DNA of 64,000 nucleotides, from assembly GCA_041664345.1 (NCBI GenBank), contig JBAYKX010000007.1:62001-126000 (forward strand), given 5' to 3'. The stretch comes from GWE2-40-63 sp041664345. Its GTDB lineage: Bacteria > Bacteroidota > Bacteroidia > Bacteroidales > SZUA-534. The notes beneath the pieces are model-generated. The model searched no databases. It had not been told where the DNA came from and saw only the letters and a list, made by a program, of their open reading frames with translations. Numbering within the stretch: the first letter of the stretch is position 1; each line of letters opens with the position of its first letter. Of this stretch, positions 1 through 8,075 are shown piece by piece. Position numbers and translations under genes: made by a program.

Positions 1-1490
1 AAGGTTGATTGAACACCTGTTTTGTTTTTGTCGAGCGTGGTAAGCTCTATGTTTGGAATTATAAATTGCAAATACTTGCTCCAACGGTTTATTGCCTTTA
101 TTACATAGAATGGGCGCAATACACGGTTGATAATTGGTTTTAGAATGGCTTGCTTTATTAGGAACAATTCCCGGGCTTCGCTGCCCGAAATGGTACTGTT
201 TTTTCCGGGTGCTGCACCTACCAAACTTGGATGTACCAACATGGCATAACACATTATATTCGATACCTCTTCGCTATCCTCTATATATTCACCCGTTTTA
301 ATGCTGGTTTCAACCGGCTTAATGGTCATTTTAGGATACGGTTTGCCATCGGAACCCCGCTTTGTATAGGTAATAATGCTTTTATTCGACTGTTCTTTTT
401 CAGTTAAGAACTTATTCAGGTTGGTATATTCCAATAAAATACGCTCCTTTTGGGCTTTCTCTTCCGTAATTTTTTCATACTTGAAAATATCGGTAAAGTA
501 ATCCTGATCCAATTCAATTATATAGTTTACAATTGATTGATTCTGGATAATATTTTTCTTCAGCTCAGGAATCATAATGGCAAAATCGTACCATCCGCTT
601 TCAATAAGGCTGTACCAATAAGGCTTTTGATAATAGTTCCTTCCTGGCGTTGGAAAATTAATGGGTATAATGTAACTGTACGTTCTAGCACCTTCACTCT
701 TTTTTGCTTCCGCTTCCATCCGTTTGCGCATGTCGCGCACGGGCGAATGGTAATCGAGTACCGGAGTGGCAAAAGCTATTTCTTTATCTTCGTTTGGAGT
801 TTTATCGCCCCATTTGCCATAGTAATAATGATACTCAATTTGTCCGCTGGCATTCATTTCAGAGAACCGTGAAAAAACAGCTTCCTTATTTTTCAGCTCC
901 ACTATTTTCCATTTGTCGCCCGATTCCTGGTTAAGAATTATTTCGGGAAAAATATTAAAGAACCAATGCAAGTCGGTAATGCTTTCCATTATATAACCGT
1001 CCACATCGTTTTCCTCAAAGAATTTATCCACTTCATCGCGGCATTTAAGTATATCGTCTAAAATTGCCTGATATACTTTCTTTGATGCCTCGCTCGATGT
1101 TTCAATCAAATCGGTTAGATAAAGTTCGGCATTAAAAAGCGGTACCATTTCTTTATCCTTGCCTTTGGGTATCACCACTACCGGAGTAACACCCTCGCCA
1201 AAGCTCGATGTGATATTGAAAAATAGGTTGGCACTCATCACGGGGCTTAATGCTACTTTATCAGTAAGCACTTTCGGAAAGTCGTTGCTCTCTCCCCAGG
1301 GAACAAACTTAGGCATATCCTTTTTGCCTTTAATAATCACGCTTCGCGATGCATCGGCATTTGGCAACAATATGGAGCTGCTGTCTTCCAAAATAACGGC
1401 TGCTTTTACACCTGGCAAATAAGCCATTCTACCGTTTTCGCTTACAACTACGCTGCCGTATTCCTTATTCCTATCAATAGGTGGTTTCAT
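1..1490 (-). CDS. phage portal-like protein (partial, C-terminus beyond window)
   Basis: An open frame of about 496 codons runs from ATG at 1490 off the left edge without a stop. It starts MKPPIDRNKEYGSVVVSENG and continues as a soluble mixed alpha/beta protein with PWGESNDFPK and FPEIILNQESG, features I associate with Bacteroidota phage portal-like proteins. A portal forms the dodecameric vertex through which the terminase packages DNA. The start overlaps the stop of the preceding small gene as ATGA, so translation is probably coupled. Assignment rests on general resemblance and on lying downstream of the terminase; another large virion protein is possible. Confidence 0.55.
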   Translation of the reverse strand, partial: MKPPIDRNKEYGSVVVSENGRMAYLPGVKAAVILEDSSSILLPNADASRSVIIKGKKDMPKFVPWGESNDFPKVLTDKVALSPVMSANLFFNITSSFGEGVTPVVVIPKGKDKEMVPLFNAELYLTDLIETSSEASKKVYQAILDDILKCRDEVDKFFEENDVDGYIMESITDLHWFFNIFPEIILNQESGDKWKIVELKNKEAVFSRFSEMNASGQIEYHYYYGKWGDKTPNEDKEIAFATPVLDYHSPVRDMRKRMEAEAKKSEGARTYSYIIPINFPTPGRNYYQKPYWYSLIESGWYDFAIMIPELKKNIIQNQSIVNYIIELDQDYFTDIFKYEKITEEKAQKERILLEYTNLNKFLTEKEQSNKSIITYTKRGSDGKPYPKMTIKPVETSIKTGEYIEDSEEVSNIMCYAMLVHPSLVGAAPGKNSTISGSEARELFLIKQAILKPIINRVLRPFYVIKAINRWSKYLQFIIPNIELTTLDKNKTGVQST

Positions 1491-1729
1491 ACCATTACCT
1501 CCTCTCCGTTGAATTCTATAATTTGCAAAGCATGAATGGAACGCATCTCACCCGAAGGAATAAACTTAAAGTTTACCATATCGCGTTCCCAGTTGGTCGA
1601 TGTGCATACCACTTTACCTGAAGCAATGGCCCCGGTACTTTTCTTAATAAATTTTATGGTAACTATTGGCCGCTGTTTGGTCTTATCAATAGGGTCGATA
1701 AGTTTCCGGACTGCATTAATATAAATCAT
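1487..1729 (-). CDS. small phage protein of unknown function
   Basis: Eighty codons starting MIYINAVRKLIDPIDKTKQR. A start 15 bp upstream (MLKKAM) is possible, but the chosen ATG gives the more typical N-terminus. The sequence is predicted to be beta-rich, with no membrane segment and no motif I recognise. It ends in a 4-base overlap with the portal-like gene, so the two are likely translated together. It could be a head-completion or DNA-binding accessory protein, but nothing in the sequence decides this. Confidence 0.55.
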   Translation of the reverse strand: MIYINAVRKLIDPIDKTKQRPIVTIKFIKKSTGAIASGKVVCTSTNWERDMVNFKFIPSGEMRSIHALQIIEFNGEEVMV

Positions 1730-1744
1730 CGCTTTTTTTAGCAA

Positions 1745-2088
1745 TGATAATAAGCCCCAATGTTTGACTAAAGGACAATGAAAAGCGGCATTTCATTTCA
1801 CTTTAAAACATGTGCTGGTAAATGTGGGATGGAAGTTTTTTGAGTGAAATTAATCAACTCCTGTTGTTTCGGCAATAATGCTAATTATTTAATGAGGAAC
1901 GAATTATACGCTGAAAGCGGATTACCGGAACAACTCCTATTTCAGCGCGCCCGAACACACAAGTCCTTATGTGTGTTCTGCGGTGTTATCGCTACACTTT
2001 TGCGGTTTTCGCTTTCAAATTATCGGCACATTTTCAAAGGAAGGTACTAACGAATATTTAAGCCATCGAGTTTGCAAACTGTAAAAAA
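1745..2088. other. 344-bp gap with a hairpin, no convincing gene
   Basis: Neither strand shows a convincing coding sequence. A perfect 9-bp inverted repeat GAACACACA/TGTGTGTTC (1953-1961 and 1970-1978) forms a stem with an 8-base loop. No T-run follows on either strand, so it does not look like an intrinsic terminator. It lies upstream of the portal-pair genes and could be a leader or processing structure. Confidence 0.4.
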
Positions 2089-2496
2089 TTAAAAAACTAA
2101 ATCGGGAACTAAGTCAGAGTTTTGTTTTTCCTTCGGCTTTATCGCCTGTTCTGCTTTTACATTTATTACCTGTAAGTTACTAAATAGGTAAGCCAGCGGA
2201 AAAAATTTAAACTCTTCTGGTTCCGTTCCACCTTCAGGGGTTTGGCTATAATTGCGGGGCTGCCCCCAAAATAAAAATGCCTTGCTACCTTTGGCAATGG
2301 TAAAGCCTTTTTGCTTCCATTGGTTAAAGGTGTTAAACTCCTCAATGTCGGGGTTTTCTCCCTCGTAAAATTCTTTTAATCCTTCGTTAACTGTGTCGTA
2401 AATCCCTTCTTTTACTGCCAGTCTTATATTTTGGCTCATTGCAATTAATTCCAGCCGCTTGGCTTTGTATTGCTCTTTTTTACTATCTTTGTTCAT
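2089..2496 (-). CDS. ArdC N-terminal-like protein
   Basis: 135 residues from ATG at 2496. An in-frame TTG at 2520 is less likely because the shared leader seen upstream ends at this ATG. The middle, FNTFNQWKQKGFTIAKGSKAF, then FFPLAYLFS and NLQVI, resembles the ArdC/DUF1738 N-terminal domain, which binds single-stranded DNA in plasmid antirestriction proteins. The ArdC metallopeptidase half is absent, so at most this is a stand-alone DNA-binding domain. It sits with the next gene between terminase and portal, where a role in DNA packaging or protection of incoming DNA is conceivable but unproven. Confidence 0.5.
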   Translation of the reverse strand: MNKDSKKEQYKAKRLELIAMSQNIRLAVKEGIYDTVNEGLKEFYEGENPDIEEFNTFNQWKQKGFTIAKGSKAFLFWGQPRNYSQTPEGGTEPEEFKFFPLAYLFSNLQVINVKAEQAIKPKEKQNSDLVPDLVF

Positions 2497-2528
2497 CGCT
2501 CTAAAATTTTGGTTAAACAATTTATTAG

Positions 2529-2542
2529 GGTCTTAAATCTTA
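2529..2542. repeat. copy 1 of a duplicated leader motif
   Basis: GGTCTTAAATCTTA occurs here and again at 3137-3150. Each copy lies upstream of a minus-strand gene, and in both cases a TGTTTAAC-type block follows shortly before the ATG. The duplication suggests a shared promoter or operator. Confidence 0.6.
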
Positions 2543-2544
2543 AG

Positions 2545-2570
2545 AAAGCCCGGTTTGGTCGCCGGGCTTT
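2545..2570 (-). terminator. probable intrinsic terminator after the 174-residue gene
   Basis: Perfect inverted repeat AAAGCCCGG (2545-2553) / CCGGGCTTT (2562-2570) just past the stop at 2577. On the minus strand the T tract is short (TTT, then CTTAAG), so termination may be partial. The next gene has its own copy of the leader motif. Confidence 0.6.
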
Positions 2571-2576
2571 TGCTTT

Positions 2577-3101
2577 TTAAAAATCCGCTTTTATTTCTTC
2601 CTCTAGGGCTGCCGTTTTTTGGTCAATCTCTCCCCTTAAAAAACCAATGCACTTAGTAATTATCAACGGATTGGTAATTTTAAAAAGTTCCTCCCCTTTG
2701 CTGTAATTTGAATGAACGGCAAACGTTAAAACAAACTCCTGTTTCTCAAATTCCTGATCATCCGCTTGGGGTTTAACTACGTTTAGGGCTTCATTTAAAC
2801 GCAACCTAATTTTTTTGAATAATTCAAGGTGTGTAATTTTCTTTTTCTTATCCTCAAAAAAATTAATAACCTCTTGAATGTTGGCGGGTTTCTTTGCGTG
2901 TTGTTTCTCCAGTTCTTCCAACCGTTTTAATAAATCTTCGTAGGTTGGTTTTTTGGCTTCACCTGGTAAAGGGGTTTTAACTTCGGGTTTTCCCTGGTCA
3001 ACTTTCACCAGATGCACGTTAGGCGAATTTTTTACAATCTCACCAATTTTAGATCCTGTGTTTTGGGATGTGGTTTTCCCTTCTGACTTTTTCTCTGTCA
3101 T
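2577..3101 (-). CDS. phage accessory protein with coiled coil, unknown function
   Basis: 174 residues. The first ~50 are polar and probably disordered (MTEKKSEGKTTSQNTGSKIG). Residues ~50-75 form a short charged coiled coil (DLLKRLEELEKQ). The rest is a compact alpha/beta domain ending in a charged helix. There is no catalytic motif or signal peptide. It shares its upstream leader motif with the ArdC-like gene, so the pair is probably co-regulated. I do not recognise the family; paired genes of this kind occur on Bacteroidota mobile elements, but I cannot assign a role. Confidence 0.6.
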   Translation of the reverse strand: MTEKKSEGKTTSQNTGSKIGEIVKNSPNVHLVKVDQGKPEVKTPLPGEAKKPTYEDLLKRLEELEKQHAKKPANIQEVINFFEDKKKKITHLELFKKIRLRLNEALNVVKPQADDQEFEKQEFVLTFAVHSNYSKGEELFKITNPLIITKCIGFLRGEIDQKTAALEEEIKADF

Positions 3102-3136
3102 AGCTTTAATTTTTAGTTAAACATTAAAATATATTT

Positions 3137-3150
3137 GGTCTTAAATCTTA
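3137..3150. repeat. copy 2 of a duplicated leader motif
   Basis: Second exact copy of GGTCTTAAATCTTA, placed about 40 bp upstream of the ATG at 3101 on the minus strand. It matches the copy at 2529-2542 in sequence and orientation. Confidence 0.6.
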
Positions 3151-3478
3151 CTTAAATATAGTAATAATCAGCGAATTAGCAAAATTTTTAATTAAAATAA
3201 TCACTCTAAAAATGATTTCTTTTTAGTGGAATCCATTCTATTTTATTGAATGGTTCTAAATAAGTGGAAAAATTTCACCGTTGAATAGTTAAATTATTGT
3301 TTTACTGTTGATAAGAGCATAAAAAGGGGTATTTTACCCTCTTTTTTTCTCTTGAGACCCTGCGCCGCGCTGTCCATCATCGGTCGCGACAGGGTTGTAA
3401 AATTGCGTTATATGCCGTAATACTGTAGGGTTTGAGGTGGTCGCAACCAATTGGGGAGGGGTGTGTAAAAAAAAAGGC
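3151..3478. other. intergenic stretch between terminase and accessory pair
   Basis: No open frame of interest. The stretch is AT-rich apart from a short GC-rich block near 3360-3395 (CCCTGCGCCGCG ... GACAGGG) that can fold into an imperfect stem. It probably holds the promoter of the 2.1-3.1 kb pair, but I see no clear TAnnTTTG box. Confidence 0.35.
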
Positions 3479-3518
3479 TCCTATTCTAGCCATGCATGTG
3501 GGTGGTGGTAGAATAGGA
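3479..3518 (-). terminator. intrinsic terminator of the terminase transcript
   Basis: A 10-bp perfect inverted repeat, TCCTATTCTA (3479-3488) / TAGAATAGGA (3509-3518), abuts the large terminase stop. On the minus strand it is followed by GCC and nine T residues. Confidence 0.8.
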
Positions 3519-5186
3519 TTAGCGTTGGCCTCTTAATACTACACTGGCTGGGCTTACTACTGATGGAGTAAAAGGAAAGAAGTTTAGTCCTATGAATAAT
3601 GTATCCCATGCATCGGTTCCATCGGTTCTAAGTTCTAACGGATCGTCTTCTGTTTCTTGTATCTTCTCACCTGATTTGTTCTTTTGAAATCCATTTGAAC
3701 CTATCTTAACACCTGCTTGCTCCATTGCTGGCAATAAGAACTCATTGTTCTGGTCGTTGAATTGAGGGAATAAGTATTTGATTCCAGTTAGTGCATCATT
3801 GATGTATTGGTGTTTGATGTGATGCTTCCATGGCTTACCTGTATTAACTAGATGTACATACCAACCACGTGCAGTTAGTTCGTTGTAAACTATCTCAGCA
3901 AAGTTCTCTGTCTGCTCATCAGCATAGGCGCTATCTAATGCGGTAGTATCAAAGTAGTACACTACTTCCTTTACTGGATGGTCGGTGTAGTACTCAGCCC
4001 AATAGCGTAACACACTCCTAAGCTTCTGCTCATGCTTAGTAAAGAACGATGATAAGGTAATCATCTGGCCTTTCTGCTGCTGCCCTGTTATTACCCAGTT
4101 AATGTTAGCATTGTAATCGCATGCTATGGATAAGGGTTGGGTAATATCTATATCACCATCGGCAAGGCATGTATGCTTTTGCAGGGCACCCATGTCCAAA
4201 GTCCCTTTATGGGTACGCTGATTATCTAACCAACTGTCGTTGCTTTTATTGTAGTAGTGTAGCGATGGCTTAAGGTTGGCATAAAAGCCTGATGGGTCGT
4301 TGCGCTGTAGTTTATTCAGGATGGAAGTATAAAAGATTATTGGAGGTAATAACCTCTTTTGCTCCCTAATGTATTCCTGTCCTACAATTTCAATATTTTC
4401 AATGGTATCGAATTCGAAATACATATACAGATAACGCCTGAAGTAATTCAGTTCTTTATTGATATTTGCAATTCTATTTTGTGCTGCGGGGAAATGTTCC
4501 AAATTGGCACCGTACTTTTGATATATTAATGAACGGTCGAAAAGCAATCCTTCAACAACGGCTTTTACTTTAATATTTTTAGGATCTAACATTTTGTTTT
4601 TCTCATCAACAACCCACATACCTTGCTTACTTGTGGGCATGTCGCTAACCAAAGTAATACCTTTATACCATGGCACATCTTTAAACTTTCCGGGGCTGCC
4701 AGATACTGCAGGAATTGCTTCTTCAAATAGCTTTTCTTTTTTTAGTGAGCGCGCTTCATCGGCTTTAAGCCAATCCAATGTTAATGAGTTGGCTGTAAAC
4801 TTAACGTCCTGAGAAAGTAAATGAATAATTGAACCATTATAAAAATGAACCACATGTTCCCACGATAACGGTTTAATGAATGGTTCTTTAAAATTCATAA
4901 ACTTTGGAGCTTTCCGTCCAATAAAATAATGAACATCGGCCTTGTAATTAAGCCTATCCAAGAATTGAAGTGTTGATGGTAACGTACGCCCTAAAAGTTG
5001 TTTGTAGCTTGCCTGGTACAATGACCCGCTTCCTTGTGGCATGTGTTGAATATCGCGAAGTAGATCGGGGCCAACAATACCATCGGATTTACCAAAACGG
5101 CGGGAAGCTACAATTGTTTTACTGTTTGGAGCATAAGCCCTTACTTTTTGTTGCCCTGGATTGAGATATATTTTACTCGTTGTCAT
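3519..5186 (-). CDS. phage terminase large subunit
   Basis: 555 residues, a normal length for TerL. The N-terminal ATPase has a Walker A of the terminase type, SRRFGKS (residues ~28-34), and an acidic Walker B-like LKADEAR. The C-terminal half carries an RNase H-like nuclease start, ACDYNANINW, and a later acidic VVYYFDTTALDS. The enzyme cuts concatemeric DNA and drives it through the portal. Its start overlaps the small-subunit gene by 14 bp, and a strong terminator follows directly. The motifs make the assignment firm; the packaging strategy (cos or headful) cannot be read from the sequence. Confidence 0.88.
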   Translation of the reverse strand: MTTSKIYLNPGQQKVRAYAPNSKTIVASRRFGKSDGIVGPDLLRDIQHMPQGSGSLYQASYKQLLGRTLPSTLQFLDRLNYKADVHYFIGRKAPKFMNFKEPFIKPLSWEHVVHFYNGSIIHLLSQDVKFTANSLTLDWLKADEARSLKKEKLFEEAIPAVSGSPGKFKDVPWYKGITLVSDMPTSKQGMWVVDEKNKMLDPKNIKVKAVVEGLLFDRSLIYQKYGANLEHFPAAQNRIANINKELNYFRRYLYMYFEFDTIENIEIVGQEYIREQKRLLPPIIFYTSILNKLQRNDPSGFYANLKPSLHYYNKSNDSWLDNQRTHKGTLDMGALQKHTCLADGDIDITQPLSIACDYNANINWVITGQQQKGQMITLSSFFTKHEQKLRSVLRYWAEYYTDHPVKEVVYYFDTTALDSAYADEQTENFAEIVYNELTARGWYVHLVNTGKPWKHHIKHQYINDALTGIKYLFPQFNDQNNEFLLPAMEQAGVKIGSNGFQKNKSGEKIQETEDDPLELRTDGTDAWDTLFIGLNFFPFTPSVVSPASVVLRGQR

Positions 5187-5772
5187 TTAATATTACTGCT
5201 TCGTGTATTACATCACTCTCACCACTTAATTCGCGCCTTAATTTTGCTTTAAGCGCCTCAATATCTCCAGTTGGTTTTTCGAGACCTAAAACAGTAACAT
5301 CACCGGTAATTTCGTAGCTATCGGGTTTAATATTTTCCCATTGGTATGGCATTATATCGTCTTTATCCAATTTGTTGACCTTTGCCATTGCTTGGGCTGC
5401 TTTTATCATTACTTCGGCTTGTTTTACCTCAATAATGGTTTCGGCTGTTTCAGCTAATTTATATCCTTCGTTAATCATGTGGTTGGCGCGATATCGCTGG
5501 AATTCTTTTGAAGCCTGTTTAATATTACCAACCAAATGGAGAATAATTGGCATATCGCGGTAAGCGGTTGCTTCCGAAATAGCAAAATGGCTCATTAATT
5601 CACTCCTCATATCGCTTTCCGATAGTGTGGGTTGGCTTAACCATTTAGTAAATGCATACCTATATCTGGTAACCATTTTAACTTCATCTTTATCGAAAAT
5701 AGAGGGTAACCTTTCTTCATCAGCAAAAAGGTCGGTTTCTAATTTATCGATGAGTGCCATATTTGCGGCCAT
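5173..5772 (-). CDS. probable terminase small subunit
   Basis: 199 residues. Residues ~45-85 form a helix-turn-helix-like segment (SDMRSELMSHFAISEATAYR), followed by a long helical region and an acidic C-terminal tail. This layout and the position directly upstream of TerL fit a small terminase subunit, which recognises phage DNA and hands it to the motor. Translation may start at residue 1 or at the second Met (5760). It overlaps its neighbours on both sides, which suggests coupled translation. No family-specific signature was seen, so part of the call is contextual. Confidence 0.65.
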   Translation of the reverse strand: MAANMALIDKLETDLFADEERLPSIFDKDEVKMVTRYRYAFTKWLSQPTLSESDMRSELMSHFAISEATAYRDMPIILHLVGNIKQASKEFQRYRANHMINEGYKLAETAETIIEVKQAEVMIKAAQAMAKVNKLDKDDIMPYQWENIKPDSYEITGDVTVLGLEKPTGDIEALKAKLRRELSGESDVIHEAVILNDNE

Positions 5773-6052
5773 GTTTTCTTTCTTCTAGTTCCTGTTCTTT
5801 TATATAGCGTTCGGCTAATTCTTCGGCTTGAGGTGAGCCATGTTTCGCCATTTTTATTATATTCTCGCGTATTGCTTTCTTCGATTCCGATTTGCCCAAT
5901 AGGTAAGCGCAATAAACGGTACCTTTTCGCGATGCAATTTCATTTACCAGGGAATCGATATCGACTCCCATTAATACCGCAATTTCATCGGGCGAAAGAA
6001 ATAAGGCGGCCAGTTCCTTTACTTTTTGTAACTGTTCTTCAGTTAAATTCAT
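5744..6052 (-). CDS. small helix-turn-helix phage protein
   Basis: 102 residues from ATG at 6052 (MNLTEEQLQKVKELAALFLS). A start at 6088 would overlap the upstream gene by 50 bp. Helix 2-3 (PDEIAVLMGVDIDSLVNEI) looks like a helix-turn-helix, and the C-terminus is a charged helix. Its place between the PLD-like gene and the small terminase suggests a DNA-packaging accessory factor, possibly sharing DNA recognition with TerS. That role is inferred from position. Confidence 0.55.
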   Translation of the reverse strand: MNLTEEQLQKVKELAALFLSPDEIAVLMGVDIDSLVNEIASRKGTVYCAYLLGKSESKKAIRENIIKMAKHGSPQAEELAERYIKEQELEERKHGRKYGTHR

Positions 6053-6533
6053 CGCTTGTAACTTCAATTCCTCCCGATATCCCTTCAATAAGCTTGGTAT
6101 AGAAATAATCGAAAATAGCCGTATCGGTGCTAATTATACCCGCTTCCATTTTGTCGTTTATATTTAGGTTTGCCGATGATACCACGGTAACGTAATGCTT
6201 TCCGTTATAGATAAGCACAACCTTGGCGTGGCATTTAGCTATTGATATTTGGCTAATTACATTCCTGGCAAAAAATAATAGCCCCAGTTTATGGCGCCTA
6301 ACGGTAAAATCGAACAAACAGGCCAAGCTTTGGATGGTACCTTGCTCCATCAATCGCTGAAAGGTGCGTATGGCAACTTCAGTAATACTAAATGAAGAAA
6401 GAACCACCTTAGCGGGTCCCGTTTGTTCAAGCAAATGCTCAATTAGTTGGTGCATCGAGAATTCACCGTTTGAAAAATAGGGAATGTTATTTCCCGGCTC
6501 CGGCAGCTGGAGTATTTCCAATACTTTCTTCAT
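6039..6533 (-). CDS. phospholipase D-like (HKD-type) protein
   Basis: 164 residues. The C-terminal half carries one PLD signature: CHAKVVLIYNGK (H-x-K), then SSANLNINDKMEAGI, matching the HxK...(S/G)S(A/S)N pattern of PLD-superfamily nucleases and phospholipases. With one HKD unit, a functional enzyme would have to dimerise. The classical Asp of HxKx4D is not clear, since N or G occupies that place, so activity is uncertain. There is no signal peptide, so it acts in the cytoplasm or in virions. It is embedded in the packaging operon and overlaps both neighbours; a DNA-processing or exclusion role is possible. Confidence 0.7.
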   Translation of the reverse strand: MKKVLEILQLPEPGNNIPYFSNGEFSMHQLIEHLLEQTGPAKVVLSSFSITEVAIRTFQRLMEQGTIQSLACLFDFTVRRHKLGLLFFARNVISQISIAKCHAKVVLIYNGKHYVTVVSSANLNINDKMEAGIISTDTAIFDYFYTKLIEGISGGIEVTSDEFN

Positions 6534-7290
6534 AGTTTACTTCCCATGCTTTCAGTTCTGAAATGCGTAACTCCACTTCTTTTGCTTTGTTTTCGTCTTT
6601 CGAAAAACGGCGCAAATAAGCCACGTTGGCTTTAATGCGTAAGTCTTTACTTTGGGCTTGAATTACCAAGTCGGTAGTGGCATCAATTTCCGCTTTGGTT
6701 AATGCTCCCGATGGTTTGGTAGGTTGTACACCTGTTACGGGAGGCAAACCGGCTGCCCAATCGTCAATCAATTTCCAGTTGGCTTTAATGTTTTCCTGAA
6801 TGGAAAGCATTTCATTCAACAGCTCCTTACGCTCTTCATCATTTGTTACATCGGCTGGCACCGCTTTTATTTTGGCATGAAGCGTTTTTACTTTGGAGTA
6901 ATTCTCGCCATTCTCATCGTAAGCTTTCTTGAGCTCATCCGATAAATCTTCATACTTTACCCTAGGGTTTTTGTCAATTACTACCCTGCCGGTTGCAATT
7001 TCCTTCTCCACTTCACCCAGCTTTTCTTTAACCTCCTGAAGGTTTTTGCTGGTCGATTGCTTTTTATTCGAAGCTTCCTCTTTTTCAGGTTGCTTTTCGT
7101 CCTGGTTATATACCCGGTGGTAATTTGCCAATAACGAATAAAGCATGTTCCTGTGAATTGCTTCCGGTTCTTCGGTATTAAAGAATCCTTCCTTTTTTGG
7201 GTTTACTTTTAATTCCTTGAATAAAGTTACCCCAGCATTGTAATCACGCTCCGGAGATTGGAGCCATGACTTTAATTTTTGATTTGCCAT
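6487..7290 (-). CDS. coiled-coil phage protein, unknown function
   Basis: 267 residues, highly charged and mostly helical. Residues ~60-110 (KEEASNKKQSTSKNLQEV, then KLGEVEKEI) and ~130-170 form coiled coil. A proline-rich linker (PPVTGVQPTKPSGAL) separates a second helical part. No enzyme motif or signal peptide. It is the first gene after a terminator and a palindromic site, so it probably leads the packaging transcript. The composition suits a scaffold or structural accessory protein, but I do not recognise the family. Confidence 0.6.
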   Translation of the reverse strand: MANQKLKSWLQSPERDYNAGVTLFKELKVNPKKEGFFNTEEPEAIHRNMLYSLLANYHRVYNQDEKQPEKEEASNKKQSTSKNLQEVKEKLGEVEKEIATGRVVIDKNPRVKYEDLSDELKKAYDENGENYSKVKTLHAKIKAVPADVTNDEERKELLNEMLSIQENIKANWKLIDDWAAGLPPVTGVQPTKPSGALTKAEIDATTDLVIQAQSKDLRIKANVAYLRRFSKDENKAKEVELRISELKAWEVNYEESIGNTPAAGAGK

Positions 7291-7344
7291 TTTTACAAAA
7301 GTTTAATTAATAAACTGAATTAATGCGAATTCAAAAGTGGAAGT

Positions 7345-7358
7345 TTGGTCACGACCAA
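7345..7358. promoter_or_regulatory. palindromic operator-like site
   Basis: TTGGTC AC GACCAA is a perfect dyad lying 55 bp upstream of the minus-strand gene starting at 7290 and just past the terminator of the preceding gene. The position suits an operator or promoter element for the packaging genes. Confidence 0.35.
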
Positions 7359-7372
7359 CAAAGGACTACAAA

Positions 7373-7402
7373 AAAAGCCCCAACCATAAGGCCAGGGCTT
7401 TT
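7373..7402 (-). terminator. intrinsic terminator
   Basis: AAAAGCCC (7373-7380) / GGGCTTTT (7395-7402) lies about 20 bp past the stop at 7424. On the minus strand the stem is followed by a run of T residues (TTTTTTTGTAG). Confidence 0.75.
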
Positions 7403-7423
7403 AAATTTAAACCAGTAAAGCTA

Positions 7424-8038
7424 TTAATGAAAAAAGTCTTTCAAGGCTTTTTGGCCGTGCTTATTCACTACCACAAACTTTTTATGTTTTAGTAAATGAG
7501 CGGTACGGTACTCATCCGGGCGGGAATCGTACACTTGAAGCCTGATTTTATCGGCTAGGTCGCGCAAAATTACCGTTGGTTTTTCTTTTGAATAATGATT
7601 GAAATACTTGCTTTCAAAATTGAACGGTACATTTACTATATCAAAGTCGTTTTTTAGCTGCAATACCAATGCTTTTTCATAAATACGGGGCAATTCGGTT
7701 GCAAAATCAATTGGGTAAGCATCGTTACCGGGTGCCGGATTGGCAAATAATTGGTCAATATCTGACAAGTCAATTTTTTGCAACGGATATGTATTGTTTG
7801 CAAAAACAAACGATTCAGCTTCCAATGCTTCAGCTGCAGCTACAATTTTACGACTTTTATCGGTTCTACCTGCAATACTTGGGCAACCAATAAAACCAAC
7901 TCCCTTCGGAAGTTCGCATTCATCGCCAACAACCATTAATTCGCACTTCGATAAATGTTTTTTCCATGCCTCAATTGAAGCTGCCAAAATACATTCATCG
8001 CCCAGAGCGAAACCTATAACTACAATTACTTTAGCCAT
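7424..8038 (-). CDS. virion-region protein, possible glycosyltransferase-like fold
   Basis: 204 residues. The N-terminus VIVVIGFALGDECILAASIE followed by a strand LMVVGDE looks like the start of a Rossmann/GT-A-type fold, as in nucleotide-sugar transferases. Later blocks (FVFANNTYPLQK, PIDFATELPRIYEKA) would fit a substrate domain. No DxD motif is evident, so enzymatic activity is only a suggestion. It has its own terminators on both sides within the capsid gene cluster. It might decorate the capsid or cell surface; equally it could be an unrelated structural protein. Confidence 0.4.
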   Translation of the reverse strand: MAKVIVVIGFALGDECILAASIEAWKKHLSKCELMVVGDECELPKGVGFIGCPSIAGRTDKSRKIVAAAEALEAESFVFANNTYPLQKIDLSDIDQLFANPAPGNDAYPIDFATELPRIYEKALVLQLKNDFDIVNVPFNFESKYFNHYSKEKPTVILRDLADKIRLQVYDSRPDEYRTAHLLKHKKFVVVNKHGQKALKDFFH

Positions 8039-8053
8039 ATTATTAAAAAATAA

Positions 8054-8071
8054 AGGGGGCTTTCACCCCCT
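8054..8071 (-). terminator. intrinsic terminator after the 183-residue gene
   Basis: AGGGGG (8054-8059) / CCCCCT (8066-8071) with a 6-base loop lies 5 bp past the stop at 8076. On the minus strand TTATTTTTT follows. Confidence 0.75.
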
Positions 8072-8075
8072 ATTA

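Noticed and set aside
1844..2050. Plus-strand ORF of 68 codons
   Set aside because: Opposite to the late operon, crosses a hairpin, and has no domain-like sequence.
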